NCBI RefSeq assembly: GCF_010500815.1
Contig: NZ_JAAAMG010000016.1
Coordinates: forward strand, 60,732-124,731
Direction of reading: 5' to 3'
Source of the DNA: Jiella pacifica
GTDB lineage: Bacteria; Pseudomonadota; Alphaproteobacteria; Rhizobiales; Rhizobiaceae
Length of the DNA stretch: 64,000 bases
Positions within the stretch are counted from its first letter, which is position 1; each line of letters opens with the position of its first letter. The notes beneath the pieces were generated by a model. The model did no database searches. It was not told the origin of the DNA and saw only the letters and a list, made by a program, of their open reading frames with translations. Below are positions 24,298-30,546 of this stretch, piece after piece. Made by a program: the position numbers and the translations under genes.

Positions 24298-24633
24298 ATG
24301 AAAACCTACGTCCAGCCCGGCAACACCATCACCCTGACCGCGCCCTATGCCGTCGCCTCCGGCGATGGCCTGCTCGTCGGCTCCATCTTCGGCATCGCCG
24401 CGGGTGCCGCCGCCATTGGCGAGCCCGTCGAGACCGCGCTCGTCGGCGTGTTCGACATCACCAAGGTCGGCTCCCAGGCGTGGACGGTTGGCGCCAAGGT
24501 CTATTGGGACGACACCAACAAGCGCACCACGACCGTCGCGACCGACAACACCCTCATCGGCGCGGCCGTCGAGGCGGTGGCGAGCGGCGCCGGCGACACC
24601 ATCGGCCGGGTGCGCCTGAACGCGACGTTCTGA
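24298..24633 (+). CDS. DUF2190 capsid decoration protein
   Basis: A 111-residue beta-rich protein (MKTYVQPGNTITLTAPYAVA) with the DUF2190 signatures of an early GDGLLVGSIFGIA and KVYWDDTNKRTTT. DUF2190 proteins take the place of lambda gpD and stabilise the capsid after expansion. It follows the capsid gene after a short hairpin, with a GAGGAT ribosome binding site. Its stop overlaps the next ATG (TGATG). Confidence 0.85.
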   Translation: MKTYVQPGNTITLTAPYAVASGDGLLVGSIFGIAAGAAAIGEPVETALVGVFDITKVGSQAWTVGAKVYWDDTNKRTTTVATDNTLIGAAVEAVASGAGDTIGRVRLNATF

Positions 24634-24944
24634 TGTCGGCCTTCGCCGCCGCCATCGGCGCGCTCTTCGCCGATCCGAACATCGGCCGGGACGCGGTCTA
24701 CATCGCCGACGGCGGTACACCCGTGCTGGTGCGTGCCGTCGCCCGTCGCGCCGACGCGGTCACCGACTTCGGCGACGCGCGGCTCTGGTCCGAAACCACC
24801 CGGATCGACCTGCGCGTGGCCGAGGTGGCGAACCCGCGTCCCGGCGACCGCATCGAGATCGACGGCGACGCCTTCCTCATACAGGGCGAGCCGGTCCGCG
24901 ACCGCGAGCGGCTGGTCTGGACCGTCGACCTGAGGCCCGCGTGA
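24633..24944 (+). CDS. Head-tail joining protein (FII-like)
   Basis: A 103-residue protein (MSAFAAAIGALFADPNIGRD) with a beta-barrel-like C-terminal part ending in RDRERLVWTVDLRPA. Length, place and the PGDRIEIDGDAFLIQG segment fit lambda gpFII/Gifsy-type head-tail connectors, which form the ring that joins the completed head to the tail. It overlaps both neighbours by one to four bases. Confidence 0.7.
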   Translation: MSAFAAAIGALFADPNIGRDAVYIADGGTPVLVRAVARRADAVTDFGDARLWSETTRIDLRVAEVANPRPGDRIEIDGDAFLIQGEPVRDRERLVWTVDLRPA

Positions 24945-25570
24945 AACTGAAGCTCGACATCGATCCCGACATCGTCGCGATGATGGCGGCCGAGGTCGCG
25001 GCGGGTGAACGGGCCGTCACCGCCGCCATTCGCGAGGCCGGGACTGGGCTGAAGACGGCGTGGCGGTTGCAGATCACCGGCGCGGGGCTTGGTACACGGC
25101 TCGCCAACTCGATCCGGAGCCAGAACTTCCCGAGGTCGGGCGAGAGCCTTGAGGCTGCGGCGCTGGTCTGGTCGAAGGCGCCGGTAATCGTCGGTGCGCA
25201 TGACACCGGGCCGCTGATCCGATCGAAGAACGGGTTCTGGCTGGCGATCCCGCTGCCCGCGGCGGGCAAATCCCTGCGCGGCGGCCGGATCACCCCCGGT
25301 GAATGGGAGCGGCGACGCGGCCTCCGCCTGCGTTTCGTCTATCGCCGGACGGGCCCCAGCCTGCTGGTCGCCGAGGGGCGGCTGAACACGAAAGGCCAGG
25401 CGGTGGTGTCGCGGTCGAAGACCGGGCGCGGAAAGGTCACTGCGCCGATCTTCCTGCTGGTGCCGCAGGTCAAGCTGCCGAAGCGGCTGGATCTGGCGCG
25501 GGATGCAGACCGGGCGTTGGACAGCGTGCCGGGGCTGATCGTGGCGAACTGGGTGGGGGGTAGGTTGTGA
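24941..25570 (+). CDS. DUF6441 / HK97 gp10-like tail-connector protein
   Basis: A 209-residue basic protein (start GTG, overlapping the upstream stop as GTGA). The pattern KLDIDPDIVAMMAAEVAAGE, LKTAWRLQITGAGLGTRLA, and a C-terminal IFLLVPQVKLPKRLDL matches DUF6441, which sits where HK97 gp10-type connector proteins are found. It should help to close the tail-head interface. It is the last gene before the mercury operon insertion; in the uninterrupted phage it would be followed directly by the tail terminator gene now at 28500. Confidence 0.75.
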   Translation: MKLKLDIDPDIVAMMAAEVAAGERAVTAAIREAGTGLKTAWRLQITGAGLGTRLANSIRSQNFPRSGESLEAAALVWSKAPVIVGAHDTGPLIRSKNGFWLAIPLPAAGKSLRGGRITPGEWERRRGLRLRFVYRRTGPSLLVAEGRLNTKGQAVVSRSKTGRGKVTAPIFLLVPQVKLPKRLDLARDADRALDSVPGLIVANWVGGRL

Positions 25571-25620
25571 TCGCATCGATGCGCAATCTTGCTCGGCAGC
25601 CACGAAACCGACGGCTCGGG

Positions 25621-27057
25621 TTACCCCGCGCAGCACGACAGCTTCGCGACATCCTTGTCGAAGGTCTGCGCGGCGAGCTTCAGCCCCTCTACCGTGGTCA
25701 GATAGGGGAAGATCGTCTCGCCGAGCGCCTTTGTCGTCATGCCGAACTTGAGCGCCATGGCGAGCGTCTGGACACTGTCGGCTCCCTCCGGCGCCATGAT
25801 CACGCCGCCCAGGAGGCGGTCGGTCGCCCGGTCCGCGACGAGCTTGATCAGGCCGCGCGTGTCGCGGGCGGCGAGCGCGCGGGGCACGTTGTCGAGCGTC
25901 AGCACACTGGTCTTGACGTCATGACCCGCGGCGCGCGCCTGCGCCTCGGTCAGCCCGACGCCGGCGACCTGCGGATCGGTGAACACCACCCACGGCATCG
26001 CGGCGTTGTCGTAGCGCTCCGCCCCGCCCAGAACGGCGTTGCGGGACGCGAGCTTGGCGCCATAGGCGGCCATGTAGACGAACTGGTCGCGGTCGGTCAC
26101 ATCGCCCGCCGCGAAGATGCCGGCCTTCGTGGTCTGCATGTCGTCGCCCACCCGGATCGCGCCACGCGCGTCGGTCTCGACGCCCATCTCCGCGAGGCCC
26201 AGCCCCTCGGTGTTGGCTGCGCGTCCCGTCGTCAGGACGAGGCGGTCGGCCGTCAGATCGCGGTCTGCGCCGTCCACCGTCACCGTCAGGACCGCACGGG
26301 CCCCGTCGCGCCGTGCGGCGTCGTAGGTCGCGCCATCGACAACCGCGACGCCCTCGGCGCGCAGCGTCTCCGTCAGCGCCCGGGACACCTCCGGCTCTGT
26401 GCGCGGCAGCAGGCGCGAGCGGCAGACAATGGTGACGCGGGTGCCCATCCGCGCCATCATCTGCGCCAGCTCCACGCCGATGTAGCCGCCGCCGAGGAAG
26501 ATCAGGCTTTCGGGCAACCGGTCCAGCTCCAGCAGCGACGTGCTGTCGAGCGTTGGTGCGTCCTGGATCCCAGGGATGTCGGGCACGGCGGGTCGGCCAC
26601 CGGTCGCGACGATCACCTTGGGAGCCGTGATCCTGCGCCCGCCGACCTCGACCCCGCCGAGGACGAGACGCGCCGGACCCTCGTCGAGATAGGTCACACC
26701 GCCGTAGCCCGGCAGCAGATCGGCGTACTTCTTCTGGCGCAGTGTCGCGACAAGATCGTCCTTGGCCGCAATCAGCGCCGACCAGTCGGCGACCTGCGCC
26801 TCGCTGTTCAGGCCCGGGAACCGATGTGCTGTCTGCGCACCGTGCAGGGCTTCCGCGGCCCGGATCATCGTCTTGGAGGGCACACAGCCCACGTTCACGC
26901 AGGTCCCGCCGATGGTGCCATGGCCGATCAGCGCGACGCGCTTGCCTCCCTCGGCGGCGGTGATCGCGGCCGAGAACCCGGCCGATCCGGCGCCGATCAC
27001 GGCAAGGTCGAAATCGCCCTTGGGCGCGCAGCAATCGTCTTTCATCAAGTCATCCAT
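25621..27057 (-). CDS. merA: Mercuric reductase MerA
   Basis: A 478-residue flavoprotein disulphide reductase that reduces Hg(II) to volatile Hg(0) with NADPH in the cytoplasm. The FAD motif IGAGSAG is at 21-27, the redox-active CVNVGC at 53-58, the NADPH motif LGGGYIGVE near 190-200 and the FAD-binding FAAGDVTD further on; the C-terminal SCCAG carries the vicinal Cys pair that hands mercury to the active site. There is no N-terminal NmerA domain, the short form common in alphaproteobacteria. It is the distal gene of merTPFA, overlapping merF by eight bases. Confidence 0.95.
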   Translation of the reverse strand: MDDLMKDDCCAPKGDFDLAVIGAGSAGFSAAITAAEGGKRVALIGHGTIGGTCVNVGCVPSKTMIRAAEALHGAQTAHRFPGLNSEAQVADWSALIAAKDDLVATLRQKKYADLLPGYGGVTYLDEGPARLVLGGVEVGGRRITAPKVIVATGGRPAVPDIPGIQDAPTLDSTSLLELDRLPESLIFLGGGYIGVELAQMMARMGTRVTIVCRSRLLPRTEPEVSRALTETLRAEGVAVVDGATYDAARRDGARAVLTVTVDGADRDLTADRLVLTTGRAANTEGLGLAEMGVETDARGAIRVGDDMQTTKAGIFAAGDVTDRDQFVYMAAYGAKLASRNAVLGGAERYDNAAMPWVVFTDPQVAGVGLTEAQARAAGHDVKTSVLTLDNVPRALAARDTRGLIKLVADRATDRLLGGVIMAPEGADSVQTLAMALKFGMTTKALGETIFPYLTTVEGLKLAAQTFDKDVAKLSCCAG

Positions 27058-27283
27058 CCGTTCGAGTGGTCTGGCGCCGCTGCCGTCTCCAGACCGCGTA
27101 CACGGTCAGCGCGACGAAAAAGGCGAGCGCGGGCAGCAGAACGTAGTCGAGCCAACCCAGCCAGGCCGACAGGCCCACGGCACCCAGAAGCACCACCAGC
27201 ACCGGAGTGAAGCAGCAGAGCGCCGCGATGACGGTGCCGACGATCCCTGTCGCGATCAGCTTGCGGTCGGACTGCTCGGTCAT
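27050..27283 (-). CDS. merF: Mercury transport protein MerF
   Basis: A 77-residue inner-membrane protein with two hydrophobic helices. The first holds the vicinal Cys23-Cys24 (AALCCFTPVL), used to relay Hg(II) across the membrane. The second Cys pair of classical MerF is absent from the basic C-terminus (WRRQRRQTT). The start ATG at 27283 gives MTEQSDRKLI, the typical beginning; a longer frame to 27319 overlaps the end of merP and is unlikely. Confidence 0.88.
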   Translation of the reverse strand: MTEQSDRKLIATGIVGTVIAALCCFTPVLVVLLGAVGLSAWLGWLDYVLLPALAFFVALTVYAVWRRQRRQTTRTDG

Positions 27284-27287
27284 CTCG

Positions 27288-27593
27288 TCAGCCCGCGACA
27301 CGCGCCGGGTAGCCTGCATTGGCCGACGCGGTCGCGATGGCGTCGGCGCTCGTCGCGGCGGTGTCGAAGATCACCGTGGCGGTGCGGGCATCGAAGTCGA
27401 TCTCGACGGCGCGCACGCCCGCGACGCCCTCCATCGCACGCTTCACGGTGACTGGGCAGAGCGCGCAGGTCATGTTGTCCACCGCGAAGGTGACGGTCTG
27501 CTCGGCGGCGACGGTCTGCGCGGCAACAGGGATGGCGGTGATCGGCACAACGGCGGTCAGGCCGAACAAGGCGAGTGCAAGGATCTTCTTCAT
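27288..27593 (-). CDS. merP: Periplasmic mercury-binding protein MerP
   Basis: A 101-residue exported protein: a signal peptide of about 25 residues (MKKILALALFGLTAVVP...AAQ) and an HMA fold with MTCALCPVTV, where Cys43 and Cys46 bind Hg(II). It collects mercuric ions in the periplasm and passes them to MerT/MerF. An AAAGGA lies upstream. The gene sits between merT and merF, four bases from the latter. Confidence 0.93.
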   Translation of the reverse strand: MKKILALALFGLTAVVPITAIPVAAQTVAAEQTVTFAVDNMTCALCPVTVKRAMEGVAGVRAVEIDFDARTATVIFDTAATSADAIATASANAGYPARVAG

Positions 27594-27611
27594 GTGGATG
27601 TCCTTTCGGGG

Positions 27612-28001
27612 TCAGTAGAGAAGCGGGGCCCACCAGTCGATGGTGAGGGCTGCGAGAACGAGGATCAGGGAGGCCCAGAGAGCCGACTTGGTGATGCGCG
27701 CCGATGCTGGCCTTGCGCAGTAGGAACCGGGTTCGCAGACGGTTGGCTTGCGGAAATAGACCTGCCAGAAACCCGCCGCGATGAAGCCGAGCGCGATCAC
27801 GGCGAAGATCGGCTTGTAAGGCTCCAGAGCCGTCAGGTTGCCGATCCAGGCGCCCGAGATGCCGAGAGTCAGAAGCACCAGCGGCCCGATGCAGCAGGCC
27901 GAGGCGAGAAAGGCGCCCACCACACCGCCCGCCGCGAGCCAGCCCTTTCGGGCGGGGCGATCCGCGCCCGTGCTGTCCGTTCTGTCGTCTGTCAGCGCCA
28001 T
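27612..28001 (-). CDS. merT: Mercuric ion transporter MerT
   Basis: A 129-residue inner-membrane protein with three hydrophobic helices. The first has the vicinal Cys36-Cys37 (LASACCIGPLVLL) and the cytoplasmic loop has a second pair, Cys89 and Cys95 (VCEPGSYC), as in Tn501 MerT. It imports Hg(II) for reduction by MerA. I start it at MALTDDRTDS (28001) because upstream extension would run into the mer promoter. First gene of the operon. Confidence 0.92.
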   Translation of the reverse strand: MALTDDRTDSTGADRPARKGWLAAGGVVGAFLASACCIGPLVLLTLGISGAWIGNLTALEPYKPIFAVIALGFIAAGFWQVYFRKPTVCEPGSYCARPASARITKSALWASLILVLAALTIDWWAPLLY

Positions 28002-28032
28002 GTCGCGCACCTCTCGTCTGTGATTGACGATG

Positions 28033-28063
28033 GGTGTAGGGTCTGTAGCAACTACAGGCTCAA
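28033..28063 (-). promoter_or_regulatory. MerR-controlled mer promoter/operator
   Basis: On the minus strand TTGAGC (28063-28058) and TACACC (28038-28033) are separated by exactly 19 bases, the overlong spacer that MerR untwists on metal binding. The spacer holds the perfect dyad CTGTAG-TTG-CTACAG (28043-28057). It drives merTPFA and overlaps the merR leader. Confidence 0.82.
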
Positions 28064-28077
28064 GAGGAAACTTGCCC

Positions 28078-28503
28078 ATGACCGATCACGAGCGCGAGAG
28101 CGGCTTCACACGCGGCGACCTGGCCCGGGCGACCGGCTGCAACATCGAGACGATCCGCTATTACGAGAAGACCGGCCTGCTGCCCGACCCGCCCCGCACG
28201 GACGCCGGCTACCGGGTCTATTCCGCCGCACACGCCACACGCCTCCGCTTCATCCTGCGCGCCCGCGAACTCGGGTTCTCGATGGAGGACATCCGCGGGC
28301 TGATGGGGCTCGGCGACGGCGCCGCGCCGGCCTGCGCCGAGGTCAAGGAACGGACGGAGCGGCACCTTGCCGATGTCCGCGCGAGGATCGCGGATCTTCG
28401 GCGTATCGAATCCGTCCTCGCTACAACTGCATCCAGGTGTTCGGGCGCCGAAGTCCCCGATTGTCCGGTGCTCGACGCGATTTCCAACTCGGCCGACCCA
28501 TGA
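28078..28503 (+). CDS. merR: Mercury-responsive regulator MerR
   Basis: A 141-residue MerR-family regulator. The winged-HTH spans residues 8-50 (TRGDLARATGCNIETIRYYE), followed by the dimerisation helix. Cys86, Cys121 and Cys129 lie with a 35-residue spacing between the first two, as in the Hg-binding Cys82/117/126 of Tn501 MerR, which marks it as mercury-specific. It represses, and with Hg(II) activates, the divergent merTPFA promoter. The stop overlaps the start of the following phage gene (ATGA), a striking fusion point of cargo and phage operon. Confidence 0.93.
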   Translation: MTDHERESGFTRGDLARATGCNIETIRYYEKTGLLPDPPRTDAGYRVYSAAHATRLRFILRARELGFSMEDIRGLMGLGDGAAPACAEVKERTERHLADVRARIADLRRIESVLATTASRCSGAEVPDCPVLDAISNSADP

Positions 28504-28916
28504 CACCTCGCGAAACCATCCTCGTCGCGCTGCACGCGCGGCTCTCGGCGCTGCCCGCCACCGCTCTGCGCGGGGACGTGCTGCCCGAGCGCATGCCGGT
28601 CGAGGGCCTGATGATCCTGCGCGATGGCGAACCAGGTGCGCCCGAAGTCACGCTGTCGCCGCTGCGCTATCACTACCAGCACCGAGCCGAGATCGAGGCG
28701 GTCGTTCAGGGTGCCGATCGCGACGCCGCCTTTGACACGCTGACCGCCAGCATCGGCGCAGCGCTCGCCGCCGACCGGACGCTGGGCGGGTTCTGCGACT
28801 GGGTCGAGGCCGAAGCCCCGCGCCCGGTCGATCTGCCGGTCGAGGGCGCGGCGAGTCTGAAGGCCGCCGTTATCCCGGTCGTGCTGCACTATTCCACGGC
28901 CGACCCGCTGGCCTGA
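28500..28916 (+). CDS. Phage tail terminator-like protein
   Basis: A 138-residue protein beginning MTPRETILVALHARLSALPA with a C-terminal AVIPVVLHYSTADPLA. The alpha/beta pattern and position just before the tail tube gene fit tail terminator proteins (lambda gpU-like), sometimes misnamed acyl-CoA transferase in phage annotations. It caps tail polymerisation. Its ATG overlaps the merR stop, so after insertion of the mer cargo it may be translated from the merR transcript or by read-through. Confidence 0.65.
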   Translation: MTPRETILVALHARLSALPATALRGDVLPERMPVEGLMILRDGEPGAPEVTLSPLRYHYQHRAEIEAVVQGADRDAAFDTLTASIGAALAADRTLGGFCDWVEAEAPRPVDLPVEGAASLKAAVIPVVLHYSTADPLA

Positions 28917-28940
28917 CCCAACCGACCACAGGAGACGAAC

Positions 28941-29882
28941 ATGGCACGAGCCCAAGGGGCGCGAGCGCTGATGGCGCTTGCGTTCGAGACGACCTATGGA
29001 ACGCCGCCCGTCAGCGGCTTCACCCGCATGCCCTTCGCCAGCACGTCGCTCGGCGCGGAGCAGCCGCTGCTGAATTCGGAGCTTCTCGGCTACGGCCGCG
29101 ATCCGCTAGCGCCGATCAAGGACGCCGTGACGGCCGACGGCGACGTCGTCGTGCCGCTGGACGCCGAGGCGTTCGGCTTCTGGCTGAAGGCAGCCTTCGG
29201 CGCGCCCACGACCACGGGCGCGGAGGCCCCGTACAGCCACGAATTTCAGTCGGGGTCCTGGACGTTGCCCTCGATGTCGATCGAGACCGGCATGCCCGAG
29301 GTGCCCCGCTATGCGATGTACTCGGGCTGCGTGCTCGACCAGATCACCTGGCAGATGCAGCGCTCGGGCCTGCTCACCGCGACCGCGCGGCTGGTGGCGC
29401 AGGGCGAGACGGTCGGCACCACGACCAGTGCCGGAACGCCCGCCGCACTGGAGTTGAAGCGCTTCGGCCATTTCAACGGGGCGATCACCCGGAACGGCAC
29501 CGCCCTCGGCAATGTGGTCTCGGCCGAGATCACCTACGCCAACAACCTCGACCGGATCGAGACCATCCGCTCGGACGGCCGCATCGATGGCGCGGATCCA
29601 TCCATTGCCGCGCTGACGGGCCGGATCGAGGTGCGCTTCGCCGACCAGACGCTGGTGACGCAGGCGATCAACGGCGAGGCCTGCGAGATGGAATTCGCCT
29701 ACGTCCTGCCTTCAGGCGAAAGCTTCTCCTTCACCGTGCACGCCGTCTACCTGCCGCGTCCACGGATCGAGATTTCCGGGCCGCAGGGCGTCCAGGCGAC
29801 ATTCGACTGGCAGGCCGCGCGCGACAGCGTCGTCGGCCGGATGTGCACCGCCACCCTCGTGAATGACGTGGAGACGTATTGA
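28941..29882 (+). CDS. Major tail tube protein
   Basis: A 313-residue protein beginning MARAQGARALMALAFETTYG, typical of tail tube proteins of alphaproteobacterial siphoviruses, with repeated beta strands (LTATARLVAQGETVG, GRIEVRFADQTLV) and a C-terminal domain with TLVNDVETY. It polymerises into the hexameric tube through which DNA passes. GGAGAC precedes the ATG. The stop TGA overlaps the start of the tail chaperone gene. Confidence 0.85.
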   Translation: MARAQGARALMALAFETTYGTPPVSGFTRMPFASTSLGAEQPLLNSELLGYGRDPLAPIKDAVTADGDVVVPLDAEAFGFWLKAAFGAPTTTGAEAPYSHEFQSGSWTLPSMSIETGMPEVPRYAMYSGCVLDQITWQMQRSGLLTATARLVAQGETVGTTTSAGTPAALELKRFGHFNGAITRNGTALGNVVSAEITYANNLDRIETIRSDGRIDGADPSIAALTGRIEVRFADQTLVTQAINGEACEMEFAYVLPSGESFSFTVHAVYLPRPRIEISGPQGVQATFDWQAARDSVVGRMCTATLVNDVETY

Positions 29883-30319
29883 TGCTGACGCTCGACCTGA
29901 CCAACGCGCCGCGCTGGCATGACCTCGCCCCCGGCGTCCGGGTGCAACTGCGCCCGCTGACGACCGCCCTGATGGTCGCGACGCGCAGCGACCCCGCCGT
30001 CGAGGCGGTGCCCGAGGAGGCTTCCGACGAGGAGCGCGCCGTCGCCTTCGCCAAGGCGCTGGCGCGACGGGCTGTGCTCGGCTGGGAGGGCATCGGCGAT
30101 GCCGACGGCAACCCGATCGATCCCACCCCCGAGGCCATCGACGCGCTGCTCGACGTCTGGCCGATCTTCGAGGCCTTCCAATTGACCTACGTGTCCAAAG
30201 GCCTGCTGCTGGAACAGGAAAAAAACGCCTCCGCGCTCTCGCCGAGTGGTCCTTCGGCGGGGGCGAGCGCTACTGCGAAGCCTGCGCGCAAGCGTGCGAA
30301 GACTGCCCGACGCGCCTGA
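29882..30319 (+). CDS. Tail assembly chaperone, short (G-like) form
   Basis: A 145-residue protein whose first 112 residues form the chaperone domain (MLTLDLTNAPRWHDLAPGVR, RRAVLGWEGIGDADG). After a slippery A AAA AAC at 30220-30226 the zero frame continues only with a low-complexity Ala/Lys/Arg/Ser tail ending RKRAKTARRA. It should bind the tape measure protein and help tail tube assembly, as lambda gpG does. The longer form is made by -1 frameshifting into the frame at 30226-30546. Confidence 0.75.
   Translation: MLTLDLTNAPRWHDLAPGVRVQLRPLTTALMVATRSDPAVEAVPEEASDEERAVAFAKALARRAVLGWEGIGDADGNPIDPTPEAIDALLDVWPIFEAFQLTYVSKGLLLEQEKNASALSPSGPSAGASATAKPARKRAKTARRA
30220..30226 (+). promoter_or_regulatory. 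Programmed -1 frameshift site A AAA AAC
   Basis: The heptamer is in the correct X XXY YYZ phase within codons GAA AAA AAC of the chaperone gene. Slippage by one base enters a frame that is open for 106 codons and ends eight bases inside the tape measure gene. Confidence 0.75.
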
Positions 30320-30546
30320 ACCGGCCGCTTACCCATGAGGGCTGGCAGGTCTGGGATCTCGTCGGCCGCCTCGGCGGTCAGTTGCGCGTGCTGCCCGGCG
30401 CGGTGGTCGGCTGGGACCTGTCCGCGGCCCTCGCTCTGGGAAATGCGCTCGGCGTCCCGCCCGCTGCTGCGGGTGAACTCTTGCCCGTCATCGAAGCGGT
30501 GATGGTGGCCAAGCTCAACGAAAAGATGGATCATTCCCATGGCTGA
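30226..30546 (+). CDS. Tail assembly chaperone frameshift extension (T-like, DUF7697-like)
   Basis: A 106-codon frame with no start codon near its beginning, entered by -1 slippage from the gene at 29882. It encodes a Cys-rich segment (RYCEACAQACEDCPTRLN), then a helical domain (GWQVWDLVGRLGGQLRVLP, PAAAGELLPVIEAVMVAKLN). This is the equivalent of the lambda gpGT extension, which contacts tail tube monomers while the G part holds the tape measure. The frame ends eight bases after the tape measure ATG. Related phages carry the same domain, which I recall as DUF7697. Confidence 0.75.
   Translation, partial: RLRALAEWSFGGGERYCEACAQACEDCPTRLNRPLTHEGWQVWDLVGRLGGQLRVLPGAVVGWDLSAALALGNALGVPPAAAGELLPVIEAVMVAKLNEKMDHSHG

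Noticed and set aside
25572..25583. Palindrome CGCATCGATGCG at the left mer junction considered as an attachment or resolution site
   Set aside because: There is no matching copy at the right junction near 28500, so it cannot be linked to insertion of the operon.
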